Positions 50,455-58,984 of a stretch of DNA of 64,000 nucleotides are shown in pieces. A model generated the notes under the pieces. That model did no database searches. It saw only the letters and a program-made list of their open reading frames with translations, and was not told the DNA's origin. The stretch covers positions 20,093 to 84,092 of the forward strand of contig SFJH01000006.1 in the NCBI GenBank assembly GCA_004555155.1. Reading direction: 5' to 3'. The stretch comes from Clostridiales bacterium (GTDB lineage: Bacteria > Bacillota > Clostridia > Christensenellales > Aristaeellaceae). Each line of letters begins with the position of its first letter. The stretch's first letter is position 1. The translations under genes and the position numbers were made by a program.

Positions 50455-51171
50455 TCACCACACCACCTTCGCGGGATCCAAGGCGGCGAAGGTCTCCACG
50501 CCGCCGTTTTTGCGCTGGAGCAGCATCTGCCCCTGGGTGTCCAGGCTGGCGAGATACACGTCGGACACGTCCAGTCCGCGCCGCCTGAGAAGGCCGTTCA
50601 GCCACGCCCCGTCGTGACCGGACTGCTGAAGGTTGTGGGGCTGGACGCGGCCGTCCATGATCAGGATCATGGGCAGTCCCTCGTAGCCGGGATCGATGTT
50701 CAGCTCCCCGGCGTTGGGCGGGCGGAGGTCGGAGCGGGCGAAGGCGGAGATGGCGCCGTTGGCCTCGATCACGGCGGTGCCCACCTCTGCGGGATTCAGA
50801 AAGCCCGCGCTGCGCAGGCCCTCCAGCAGATCGGACAGGCTCAGGCACAGCCGGTCCAGCTCCTGCTGGTCGATCACGCCCTTGCTGATCACCACCGCCG
50901 GCTTGCCGGACACGAACGCCCGCACCTTGTCCGAGCGCATCGAGCACAGCGTGATCAGCCCGTGCACCACGAACATCGCTGCCACCGGCAGCAGCCCGTG
51001 CAGCAGCGGCGTGGACACGCTCTCCATCGGCGCGGAGATCACGTCCGCCAGCAGAATGGTCATGGCGAACTCGTAGGGCTGAAACTGCCCCAGCTGCCGC
51101 TTGCCCAGCCCGCGCATCACCAGAATCATCACGATGTACAGCAGCATCCCCCGGAAAAACAGCGAAAACAT
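50455..51171 (-). CDS. DUF421 (YetF/YcaP-like) membrane protein
   Basis: A 238-residue protein with three N-terminal helices and a cytosolic C-terminal domain, typical of DUF421. Visible hallmarks are MRGLGKRQLGQFQPYEFAMT, ADVISAPMES, and GKPAVVISKGVIDQQEL. The C-terminal NGLLRRRGLDVSDVYLA matches the conserved tail domain. YetF-like proteins are associated with the membrane in spores and germination, but the molecular role is not settled. GGGAGGGAAAGGAT precedes the ATG at 51171. Confidence 0.88.
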   Translation of the reverse strand: MFSLFFRGMLLYIVMILVMRGLGKRQLGQFQPYEFAMTILLADVISAPMESVSTPLLHGLLPVAAMFVVHGLITLCSMRSDKVRAFVSGKPAVVISKGVIDQQELDRLCLSLSDLLEGLRSAGFLNPAEVGTAVIEANGAISAFARSDLRPPNAGELNIDPGYEGLPMILIMDGRVQPHNLQQSGHDGAWLNGLLRRRGLDVSDVYLASLDTQGQMLLQRKNGGVETFAALDPAKVVW

Positions 51172-51230
51172 ATCCTTTCCCTCCCGCTTCCACAATTTGT
51201 CCGGCCGCGTGGAAAAATATGCGCGGGCGC

Positions 51231-51259
51231 TTGATTTTCACGTGCAAACAGGGTATCAT
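51231..51259 (+). promoter_or_regulatory. promoter of the zinc-ribbon gene cluster
   Basis: TTGATT (51231-51236), 17-base spacer, TATCAT (51254-51259), 52 bases before the ATG at 51312. Confidence 0.55.
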
Positions 51260-51311
51260 AAATGAAGGTTTTTTCCAGTGAAACCCTGAATGAAATCCGG
51301 AGGTGAAAACC

Positions 51312-51872
51312 ATGGAATTCTTCAATGATCTCGGCAAGAAATTCTCCCACGCCGCCCGCAGCGTGCAGGAGCGCACGCGGGAGGGCGTGGAAAACACCCG
51401 GCTTTCCGCCGACCTGCGCGCCGCCCGCGCCGAACTGGAGCGCCAGCTGACCGAGCTGGGTCGCGCCTATTTTGAATTCGCAGGCGGCGGCGAGCCCGTG
51501 CCCGACGAGCTGGTGGCCCGCGTGCGCGCCACCATGGAGCAGATCGAGGCCCTGTCCGCCCAGCGCGAGCGCGCCCGCCAGCAGACCCGCTGCCCGGGCT
51601 GCGGCGCGGTGCAGTCCGGGGAGGCGCGGTTCTGCTCCAACTGCGGCCGCCCCATGCCGGAAAAGTCGCCGGAGCTGCGCGACGCGCCCGCCGCGGACGA
51701 CGAGGTGCAGTACTGCGAGCACTGCGGCGCGATGCGCCAGAACGGCGTTCGCTTCTGCACGGTCTGCGGCGCGCCCTTCGAGCCCGGCGAGGACGCTCCC
51801 GCGCCCCAGCCGCCCGCCGTACCCGCGCCCGCCGCGCCCCTGGAGGAGCCCGAGGAGACCGACGCCGACTGA
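51312..51872 (+). CDS. zinc-ribbon protein with N-terminal coiled coil
   Basis: A 186-residue soluble protein. Residues 1-90 form helices with coiled-coil character (LRAARAELERQLTELGRAYF). Two zinc-ribbon modules follow, CPGCGAVQSGEARFCSNCG and CEHCGAMRQNGVRFCTVCG, and the C-terminus is a Pro/Ala/Glu-rich tail. Such proteins are of unknown function. The ATG at 51312 has GGAGGTGAAAACC upstream; an in-frame GTG nine bases earlier overlaps the site. It starts a plus-strand run with capA-like and ispE genes. Confidence 0.82.
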   Translation: MEFFNDLGKKFSHAARSVQERTREGVENTRLSADLRAARAELERQLTELGRAYFEFAGGGEPVPDELVARVRATMEQIEALSAQRERARQQTRCPGCGAVQSGEARFCSNCGRPMPEKSPELRDAPAADDEVQYCEHCGAMRQNGVRFCTVCGAPFEPGEDAPAPQPPAVPAPAAPLEEPEETDAD

Positions 51873-51959
51873 TCCTTCCCCCTGCAGCGCCGCAGCCACC
51901 CGCGGCCCCGTCCGCCAGGGACGGCATTCCCATCTACCAAAGAATCGGAGGGTTCCATC

Positions 51960-53321
51960 ATGGGCAGCAGACGCTCGTCAAAGAGCCGTTCATCCAGGAG
52001 AAGGCGCAGGCTGATGCGCCGCATTCGCAGTCTGTTTTTCGCGCTCGCCATGCTGTGCATCGCAGCCGCGCTGGTCGTCGGCGCGCTGCTGGTGCTGATG
52101 AACACCGGCGGCGACCGGGTTCCGCCCCTTCAGGCGGCCACGGCCGCGCCCACGGCGGCCCTCACGGCCGCCCCGGAGACCACCGCGCCCTCCCCCGAGC
52201 CTACGGCCGCGCCCACGCCGTCTCCCTCGCCCACGCCCTCGCCGTCTCCCACGCCGGAGCCCACGCCCACGCCGGAGCCCACGCCCCGGTCGGTGACGTT
52301 CCGCGTGACCGGCGACCTCATGGCCAGCGAGAGCATGCTGAAGTACGCCAAATCGGCGGGCGGCGCGGAGTACGACTATACATCCATGTTCGCGCTGGCG
52401 GCCGGAGCGCTGGGCAACGCGGACTACACCATGGCCAATCTGGAAACCACCATCGGCATGTACAAGGATCTGCCCTACTCGGGCTATCCCATGTTCAACA
52501 CGCCGGAGAGCTATCTGGACGCGCTGAAGGGCTGCGGGATCGATTTCCTGACGCTGGCGAACAACCACATGCTGGACCGCTACTTCGACGGCATGAAGAA
52601 CACCGTGGCCAACGTGGCCGCCTATGGCTTTGACCACAGCGGCGCGTACCCCTCGCAGGAGGCGCGCGAGACTCCCGCCGTGGCGGAGATCTGCGGCGTG
52701 CGGGTGGGCTTCGTGAGCTACACGGAGGGCACCAACGGCATGGAGAGCTACTGCGACGCCGCCGCGAAGGAATACGGCGTGCCGTATCTGTACACGGCGG
52801 ACTTCGAGGGCGACGTGCAGCGGCTGCGCGACGCGGGCGCGGAGATCGTGATCGCGTTCCCCCACTGGGGCGAGGAATACACCCGCCAGCCGAACGCCAT
52901 CGAAACCCAGTACGCCCGGAAGCTGGCCGACGCCGGCGTCGACGTGATCATCGGCAGCCATCCCCACGTGCTGCAGAAGGTGGACGTGCTCCAGGCCGAC
53001 GGCCGGCAGGTGCTGGTGGCCTACTCGATGGGCAACTTCATCAGCACCCAGAACGGCTACGGCGATCCCTACACCGACACGGGCATGATCCTGGAGTTCA
53101 CCATGACGGAGCAGCCGGACGGCTCCTTCGCGGTCACCGGCATGGGCTATCTGCCCACCTACTGCTGGATTCACGACGGCACGCTGCAGGTGGTGCCCAT
53201 TTCGCAGTACATGGACGAGCGCCCCGAGGGCATGAGCGGCAGCACCTACAGCCGCATGAAGGAGTGCTACGCCTTCGTGCGCAAGCTGATGAACGAGAGC
53301 ATTTCAGTTCTGGAGGAATAA
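51960..53321 (+). CDS. CapA-family metallophosphatase-like protein, membrane anchored
   Basis: A 453-residue protein with a very basic N-terminus (RRSSKSRSSRRRRR), one transmembrane helix (about residues 25-47), a Pro/Thr/Ala-rich linker (about 50-115) and a CapA/PgsA-like domain. Domain hallmarks are FRVTGDLMASESM, ANLETTIG, TLANNHMLDR, AFPHWGEEYT, and GSHPHVLQKVDV. The fold is that of calcineurin-like phosphoesterases; members act in poly-gamma-glutamate or envelope polymer metabolism. GGAGGGTTCCATC precedes the ATG. The secreted protein gene follows 3 bases later. Confidence 0.92.
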   Translation: MGSRRSSKSRSSRRRRRLMRRIRSLFFALAMLCIAAALVVGALLVLMNTGGDRVPPLQAATAAPTAALTAAPETTAPSPEPTAAPTPSPSPTPSPSPTPEPTPTPEPTPRSVTFRVTGDLMASESMLKYAKSAGGAEYDYTSMFALAAGALGNADYTMANLETTIGMYKDLPYSGYPMFNTPESYLDALKGCGIDFLTLANNHMLDRYFDGMKNTVANVAAYGFDHSGAYPSQEARETPAVAEICGVRVGFVSYTEGTNGMESYCDAAAKEYGVPYLYTADFEGDVQRLRDAGAEIVIAFPHWGEEYTRQPNAIETQYARKLADAGVDVIIGSHPHVLQKVDVLQADGRQVLVAYSMGNFISTQNGYGDPYTDTGMILEFTMTEQPDGSFAVTGMGYLPTYCWIHDGTLQVVPISQYMDERPEGMSGSTYSRMKECYAFVRKLMNESISVLEE

Positions 53322-53324
53322 AGC

Positions 53325-53969
53325 ATGCTGAAGAAGATCATCGCAGCGCTGATGGCGCTGATGCTGCTGGCGGGAAGCGCGCTGGCGGAAGAAAACTGGT
53401 ATCTGGAAAAGGGACTGGCGCTGGCCGGGCGCCTGGGCGCGCTGGCGGCGGACGAGGGCTACCTTCAGGTGTACACCGCCTCCCCCGATATCGCGGACGC
53501 GGCGCTGGCCTTCAGCCAGTCGGATCTCTCCGCGCCAATCTCTGCGAAGATGCTGATCCTGCCGGACGACGAGGTTTCCAAATCGATCGTGCGAATGGCG
53601 GTGAGCGCCTCGGGCGGAAGCCTGTCCGACGCGGCGACGGAGCAGCTGGCGCGCGGTCTGCCGACCATGCTCGTCTCGGCGCTGAACGCCCGGCAGAGCC
53701 AGACGTGGCTGGCGCTGTCGTCGGTGCTGGGAACCGGCGAGAGCTATCTGCAGCCGGAGGCATTCACGCCGGGCGTTCTGGCGCTGGAGTATCCGGAGTG
53801 CGCCGTGGCCGTGGCCTTCTCGTATTCCGGCGAGGGCATCGTCAGCGCCCACGCCGCGCCCGCGCCCAGCGGCATGCTGGACGGCATTCTGGAGGCGCTC
53901 GACGGGGAACTGCCCCGCAGCGTCGGCGCACTGCTGAAATCGCTGATCCAGGACGTCCCGCTGGAATAA
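53325..53969 (+). CDS. secreted protein of unknown function
   Basis: A 214-residue exported protein. The signal peptide (KKIIAALMALMLLAGSALA) is followed by a mature domain of mixed helices and strands (YLQVYTASPDIADAALAFSQ, LSDAATEQLARGLPTMLVSA, VLALEYPECAVAVAFSY). No known motif is seen. Its ribosome site is the end of the capA-like gene, 3 bases away (CTGGAGGAATAAAGC), so it is translationally coupled to it. It precedes ispE by 22 bases. Confidence 0.7.
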   Translation: MLKKIIAALMALMLLAGSALAEENWYLEKGLALAGRLGALAADEGYLQVYTASPDIADAALAFSQSDLSAPISAKMLILPDDEVSKSIVRMAVSASGGSLSDAATEQLARGLPTMLVSALNARQSQTWLALSSVLGTGESYLQPEAFTPGVLALEYPECAVAVAFSYSGEGIVSAHAAPAPSGMLDGILEALDGELPRSVGALLKSLIQDVPLE

Positions 53970-53991
53970 AAACTGCTTGCCGGAGGTATCC

Positions 53992-54834
53992 ATGCGCATC
54001 TCGATCAAGGCCCACGCCAAAATCAACTGGTCCCTGAACATCCTCGGCCTGCGCCCGGACGGCTATCACGAGCTGGACATGCTGATGCAGTCCCTCGAGC
54101 TCCACGACGAGCTCATCTTCGAGCCCGCCCGCTGGCTGACCCTCTCCGTAAACGGCCAGGCCCTGCCCGTCGGCGGACGCAACCTGATCATCCGCGCCGC
54201 CAACGCCCTCATCGAGGCCACCGGCGAGCGCCGCGGCGCGCGCATCCAGCTGAAAAAGCACATCCCCGTCCGCGCCGGCCTCGGCGGCGGCAGCGCCGAC
54301 TGCGCCATGACCCTGCTGGCGCTCAACCGCCTCTGGAGCCTCCGCCTTTCCATGGACAAACTCATGGACATCGGGCGCACCCTCGGCGCGGACGTGCCCT
54401 TCTGCATGACCGGCGGTCTGGCCCGGGTGCAGGGCGTGGGCGAAAGGCTCTCCCCGCTCCCCGGCGCGCCGTCCATCCCCCTGGCCATGGTCACCCCCGG
54501 CGGCGGTCTCTCCACCCCCGCCGTGTTCAGGGCCTGGGACGAGGGCCGATACCCCATCGCCCCCATGGACGTCCCCGCTCTGGCCGACGCCCTCGCCCGC
54601 GGCGATCTGGAATCCGCCCAGGCGCTGTCCTTCAACGCCCTCGAGCCCCCCGCCATCCGGCTCATGCCCGAAATCGGCCGGATCATGCGCGACTTCGGCA
54701 GTCTCGGCGCGCGCATGGTGCGCATGACCGGCAGCGGCTCCACCGTGTTCGCCGCCTTCGACACCTTCGAGCAGGCATCCGCCGCGGCCGCACAGGTTCC
54801 CGGCGCGATCGCCACCCGCACAAGGGCGGACTGA
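53992..54834 (+). CDS. ispE: 4-diphosphocytidyl-2-C-methyl-D-erythritol kinase
   Basis: A 280-residue GHMP kinase that phosphorylates CDP-methylerythritol in the non-mevalonate isoprenoid pathway. It begins ISIKAHAKINWSLNILGLRP, with DGYHELDMLMQSL, the ATP loop PVRAGLGGGSADCAMTLLAL, and the third motif VRMTGSGSTVFAAFDT. The ATG at 53992 follows GGAGG by 6 bases; a TTG five codons upstream is in frame but lacks a site. It is expressed in the capA-like run, and VOC follows 59 bases later. Confidence 0.96.
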   Translation: MRISIKAHAKINWSLNILGLRPDGYHELDMLMQSLELHDELIFEPARWLTLSVNGQALPVGGRNLIIRAANALIEATGERRGARIQLKKHIPVRAGLGGGSADCAMTLLALNRLWSLRLSMDKLMDIGRTLGADVPFCMTGGLARVQGVGERLSPLPGAPSIPLAMVTPGGGLSTPAVFRAWDEGRYPIAPMDVPALADALARGDLESAQALSFNALEPPAIRLMPEIGRIMRDFGSLGARMVRMTGSGSTVFAAFDTFEQASAAAAQVPGAIATRTRAD

Positions 54835-54893
54835 ATCCCGCATCCCATCGCGCGGACATCCCGCGCGTTTTGAAAACAAAGGAGGAAACCCAC

Positions 54894-55292
54894 ATGAGTC
54901 TGATCCAGGGAGTTCACCACATCGCGCTGAAGTGCAAGAGCACCGAGGCATTCAAAAAGACGCTTCACTTCTATCGCGACCTGCTGGGCATGCCCGTCGT
55001 GCGCAGCTGGGGCGAGGGCGACAGCGCCGGCATCATGCTCGCCATCGGCGGCGGCAGCATGATGGAGATCTTCGCCAGCGGCGAAAACGAGCCCGGTCAG
55101 GGCGCCATCCGCCACTTCGCCCTGGCCACCGGCGACGTGGACGCCTGCGCGAAGGTCTGCACCGACGCAGGTTACGACGTCTTCATCCAGCCCAAGGACA
55201 TCGTCATCGCCTCCAACCCGCCCTTCCCGGTCCGCATCGCGTTCGTCACCGGCCCCGTGGGCGAGGAGATCGAGTTCTTCCAGGAGAAATAG
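54894..55292 (+). CDS. VOC/glyoxalase-family protein
   Basis: A 132-residue protein of the vicinal-oxygen-chelate fold: two beta-alpha-beta-beta-beta modules with VHHIALKCKSTEAFKKTLHF, YRDLLGMPVVRSWGEGD, and IRHFALATGDVDACAKVC, ending EEIEFFQEK. Metal ligands are consistent with His in the first module and Glu in the second. It resembles the methylmalonyl-CoA epimerase/lactoylglutathione-lyase-like group; the substrate is unknown. AAAGGAGG lies 7 bases before the ATG at 54894. A terminator follows. Confidence 0.87.
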   Translation: MSLIQGVHHIALKCKSTEAFKKTLHFYRDLLGMPVVRSWGEGDSAGIMLAIGGGSMMEIFASGENEPGQGAIRHFALATGDVDACAKVCTDAGYDVFIQPKDIVIASNPPFPVRIAFVTGPVGEEIEFFQEK

Positions 55293-55298
55293 GCAAAG

Positions 55299-55331
55299 AA
55301 AAAAGCTTCCGCTTGATGCGGAGGCTTTTTT
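55299..55331. terminator. terminator between convergent VOC and GNAT genes
   Basis: GCTTCCGC pairs with GCGGAGGC (one G-T pair) around TTGAT, flanked by A and T runs on either side. Confidence 0.82.
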
Positions 55332-55352
55332 CATGTCCCGGCCGGCAGGCCG

Positions 55353-55889
55353 CTATGCTTCGAAGCAGATCTCGCAATAGCCGCACCTGTGAACCGCGCC
55401 GCGATATTCGATCTCCTCGGTCATGCTGCTCGGCCGCATGCCGCACTTCTCCATGACCCTGCGGCTGGCGGTGTTTTCCACAAAGTACCCCGCGATGACC
55501 CTCCTGAACCCCATCCCGCGAAGCTCCTGCAGCACCGCGCCGACGGCTTCCGTCGCATAGCCCTTCCCGTGAAAGTCCGGATGCACCACGTAGCCGATTT
55601 CGATCTCTTCGCCCTCGATGCCGCAGTCATTGATGAACCCGATCAGACGGCCGTCGAGATAGATTCCGTATTCCAGATGCGCGGTATCCCCGATCCGGCT
55701 GAAGCCGATGATTTTCTCCGCCAGCGCCGCCGACCGCTCCCGGTTTTCGAAGTCCGGTAGCATGAACGTCTTCGCGATTTCGGCATTGGTGAGCAGTTCA
55801 ATCATGCGCTCCCGGTCCGCCGGGGAATACGGCTTCAGCTCGAGCCGCTCCGTCCGGATGGACGCCTTCTTCTGAATGGGCAGTCCCAT
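55353..55889 (-). CDS. GNAT acetyltransferase (RimJ/RimL type)
   Basis: A 178-residue acetyltransferase with RTERLELKPYSPADRERMIE at the start, EIGYVVHPDFHGKGYATEAV (acetyl-CoA loop), and ENTASRRVMEKCGM. The C-terminus RGAVHRCGYCEICF is Cys-rich. The acceptor is unknown; protein N-termini or small amines are typical. The ATG at 55889 has GGAGG 8 bases upstream. It follows the MATE gene by 25 bases on the same strand and may be co-transcribed. Confidence 0.87.
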   Translation of the reverse strand: MGLPIQKKASIRTERLELKPYSPADRERMIELLTNAEIAKTFMLPDFENRERSAALAEKIIGFSRIGDTAHLEYGIYLDGRLIGFINDCGIEGEEIEIGYVVHPDFHGKGYATEAVGAVLQELRGMGFRRVIAGYFVENTASRRVMEKCGMRPSSMTEEIEYRGAVHRCGYCEICFEA

Positions 55890-55914
55890 ATGCGCTTCCT
55901 CCATAAAAATGATG

Positions 55915-57291
55915 TCATGCGCCCTGACCGGCGCTCTCCCGCTCGATTCCCCGGATCAGCCGCAGCAGCAGCGCCGTGCCGATCGCCGCCATGCACACCT
56001 CTGCGGCCAGCTGCGCGCAGGACAGGCCGTACAGCGGGAACAGCGCGTTGAGCACATACAGCGCCGGAATCTCAAAGGCCCCCTTGCGCAGCAGCGCCAT
56101 CAGCAGCGACAGCGACCCGCGCCCCACCGCCTGAAACACGCCGACGGCGAGGAAATCCAGCGCCAGAAACGGCACCGACAGCGCCATGCCGTAGAGGAAT
56201 TTCGCGCCGTAGGCCACCGTCTCCGCGTCCTCGATGAACGCGCCGGTGATCTGCGGGGCGAACAGGCAGCAGATCAGCGCCATCGCGCACAGCACGCTCT
56301 CGCAGAGCTTCACCGAGAACCTCAGCGCATGCTTCATTCGCTCCAGCAGCCGGGCGGCGTAGGTGTAGCCCACCAGCGGCATCACGCCCTGGGACACGCC
56401 GTTGGACACGTACCAGGGAATCATCGCGATCTTCGATGCGATGCCCATGCCCGCCAGCGCCGCCGCGCCGTAGGGCGAGACCAGGTTGTTCAGCAGCATG
56501 TGGCTGAGCACATTGAGCAGATTCTGAATGGACGCGGGCACGCCCACCCGGCACACGCCGCCCACGATCTCCCGCCGCAGCGTGAACTCCTTCGGCGAGA
56601 TGCACACGCAGGTGCTTCTCCGCCGGAGGAACAGATAGCCGAAGAAGTACAGCGTGGCCGCGCAGTTGGAGATCATCGTGGCCAGCGCCGCGCCCTCCGC
56701 GCCCAGGTTCAGCCCGGCGGGCAGGATGAACAGCGGATCCAGCGCGATGTTCAGCAGACACCCGCTCATGGTGCCGATGCTGGCGTGCAGCGTCGCCCCC
56801 TCGGAGCGGATCAGATAGGCCAGCACCACGTTCATGATCGAGGGCGTCGCGCCGAAAAGCACCGTCCACAGCATGTACCGCGACGTGGCCTCCCGGGTGG
56901 TCGCGTCCGCGCCCAGCGCCCGCAAAAGCGGGCTCAGCAGCAGCGCGCACGCGATCGAATACAGCACGCCGCTGATCAGCGCGCCGTAAAACCCGAAGGC
57001 GGAGCTCTGCCGAAGCGTCTTCATGTCGCCCCGGCCCAGCGCGCGGCTCATCATGCTGGAGCTGCCCACGCCGAAGAGGTTGTTCACCGCGTTGAACGCC
57101 AGCAGCACCGGCGCGGCCAGCGTCACCGCCGCCGTCTGCACCGGGTCGTTGAGCATGCCCACGAAATAGGTGTCCGCCAGGCTGTACAAAAGCGCCACCA
57201 GGCTGGAAATCACCGTGGGAACGGACAGCGTCACCACCGCCCTCGCCGTCGGAACCGATTCAAACAAGCTGATTTTCTTTGCATCCGCCAA
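55915..57291 (-). CDS. MATE family efflux protein
   Basis: A 458-residue membrane protein with twelve predicted helices in two repeats. SLADTYFVGMLND and NNLFGVGSSSMMSRALGRGD in the first half, with QNLLNVLSHMLLNNLVSPYG in the second, are typical of DinF/NorM-type Na+ or H+-coupled multidrug exporters. The start is TTG, with GAGGCGAGG 4-8 bases upstream. It lies 120 bases after a 48-residue ORF whose promoter has MerR-type spacing and dyad; a second candidate promoter (57375-57403) lies directly upstream. Confidence 0.92.
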   Translation of the reverse strand: MADAKKISLFESVPTARAVVTLSVPTVISSLVALLYSLADTYFVGMLNDPVQTAAVTLAAPVLLAFNAVNNLFGVGSSSMMSRALGRGDMKTLRQSSAFGFYGALISGVLYSIACALLLSPLLRALGADATTREATSRYMLWTVLFGATPSIMNVVLAYLIRSEGATLHASIGTMSGCLLNIALDPLFILPAGLNLGAEGAALATMISNCAATLYFFGYLFLRRRSTCVCISPKEFTLRREIVGGVCRVGVPASIQNLLNVLSHMLLNNLVSPYGAAALAGMGIASKIAMIPWYVSNGVSQGVMPLVGYTYAARLLERMKHALRFSVKLCESVLCAMALICCLFAPQITGAFIEDAETVAYGAKFLYGMALSVPFLALDFLAVGVFQAVGRGSLSLLMALLRKGAFEIPALYVLNALFPLYGLSCAQLAAEVCMAAIGTALLLRLIRGIERESAGQGA

Positions 57292-57374
57292 TGGACCTCG
57301 CCTCCCGTACCGTCCGCGCGCCTGCGTATCTCTCCTGCCGGGAGCCTCCGCGCTGCGAAAGCCCCCGGATTCCT

Positions 57375-57403
57375 ATTGTAACGGAAACATCCGGAAAACG
57401 CAA
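57375..57403 (-). promoter_or_regulatory. candidate internal promoter before the MATE gene
   Basis: TTGCGT (57398-57403), 17-base spacer, TACAAT (57375-57380) on the minus strand, 83 bases before the TTG start. Confidence 0.45.
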
Positions 57404-57411
57404 ATCCTTTT

Positions 57412-57558
57412 TTATCTGCGGCGCAGCAGCCCAAACAGCCTTCTCAGCGGAAACATGCCGCTGTGGCGGGGATTGCGCAGCTCCGGCGCGCTTACGTCCT
57501 CCGCCAGCAGCCGCGACAGCCGCATCGACGCTTCCGCATGCATCATCATGTCAAACAT
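57412..57558 (-). CDS. 48-residue small protein of unknown function
   Basis: Small ORF starting ATG at 57558 with GGAGG 8 bases upstream and stopping at TAA (57412-57414). The product begins MFDMMMHAEASMRLSRL and ends PLRRLFGLLRRR: a Met-rich start, an amphipathic basic helix, and a strongly positive C-terminus. It lies directly behind the MerR-type promoter and before the MATE efflux gene, so it may be a small regulator or membrane-associated accessory. Codon use and the strong ribosome site support translation, but no family is recognised. Confidence 0.6.
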   Translation of the reverse strand: MFDMMMHAEASMRLSRLLAEDVSAPELRNPRHSGMFPLRRLFGLLRRR

Positions 57559-57589
57559 GCTCTCTACCTCCTTCAACGGTTTCTGCGGG

Positions 57590-57620
57590 AGTATACACCC
57601 TGGAGCCCGCTCCAGGTCAA
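57590..57620 (-). promoter_or_regulatory. MerR-type promoter/operator with 19-bp spacer
   Basis: On the minus strand TTGACC (57615-57620) and TATACT (57590-57595) are 19 bases apart. The spacer holds the inverted repeat CTGGAGC-GGG-CTCCAG overlapping both boxes. This over-long spacer with central dyad is the hallmark of MerR-family controlled promoters. The regulator is not in the window. Confidence 0.72.
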
Positions 57621-57732
57621 GCGCTTCGCCATGATTTAACGCCCGGCCGCCGCTTTCCGGACATTCCAGGAATTCCCACCGCTTTTGTTCGAGAAAATAA
57701 CGTTAAAACGCACCCGCCGCCCGGGTTTTCTA

Positions 57733-57761
57733 TTGACAAGGCGTTTGCGTGGAAGTATAAT
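57733..57761 (+). promoter_or_regulatory. consensus sigma-A promoter of the methionine transporter operon
   Basis: TTGACA (57733-57738), 17-base spacer, TATAAT (57756-57761), 32 bases before the leader peptide ATG. Confidence 0.88.
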
Positions 57762-57793
57762 ATTCACAACTTCTGAGGAAGGGAGTCCCGACC

Positions 57794-57886
57794 ATGACGT
57801 ACAGGGCCGTAGAAAAGTCCATGGCCATGATGATGCGCCTGATGTACATGTCAGACGCCGCTTGGTCGTGCACTTCCGAGGACTGA
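57794..57886 (+). CDS. methionine-rich leader peptide of the metNIQ operon
   Basis: A 30-codon ORF: ATG at 57794, TGA at 57884-57886, preceded by GAGGAAGGGAG about 8 bases upstream. It encodes MTYRAVEKSMAMMMRLMYM followed by SDAAWSCTSED; seven of 30 codons are Met, six of them within codons 10-19. A rho-independent terminator follows 25 bases later and metN 97 bases later. This is the arrangement of amino-acid attenuation leaders, with Met codons as the sensor. It is too short to be a functional enzyme, and no paralogue is seen. Confidence 0.75.
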   Translation: MTYRAVEKSMAMMMRLMYMSDAAWSCTSED

Positions 57887-57911
57887 ATCCCAACAAGGCG
57901 AAGTCAATCAT

Positions 57912-57953
57912 GAGGATGCGGCAGATCAAGCGATCGGCCCCATCCTCTTTTTT
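57912..57953 (+). terminator. attenuator terminator before metN
   Basis: GAGGATG-C-GGC (57912-57922) pairs with GCC-C-CATCCTC (57937-57947), with an inner GATC/GATC pairing, followed by six T (57948-57953). GCGGC at 57918-57922 within the 5' arm can alternatively pair with GCCGC at 57857-57861 inside the leader ORF, just after the Met codons, a possible antiterminator contact. Confidence 0.8.
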
Positions 57954-57982
57954 CGTGAAGAATTTCGGAAGGACTGAAGAAG

Positions 57983-58980
<998 letters not shown>

Positions 58981-58984
<4 letters not shown>

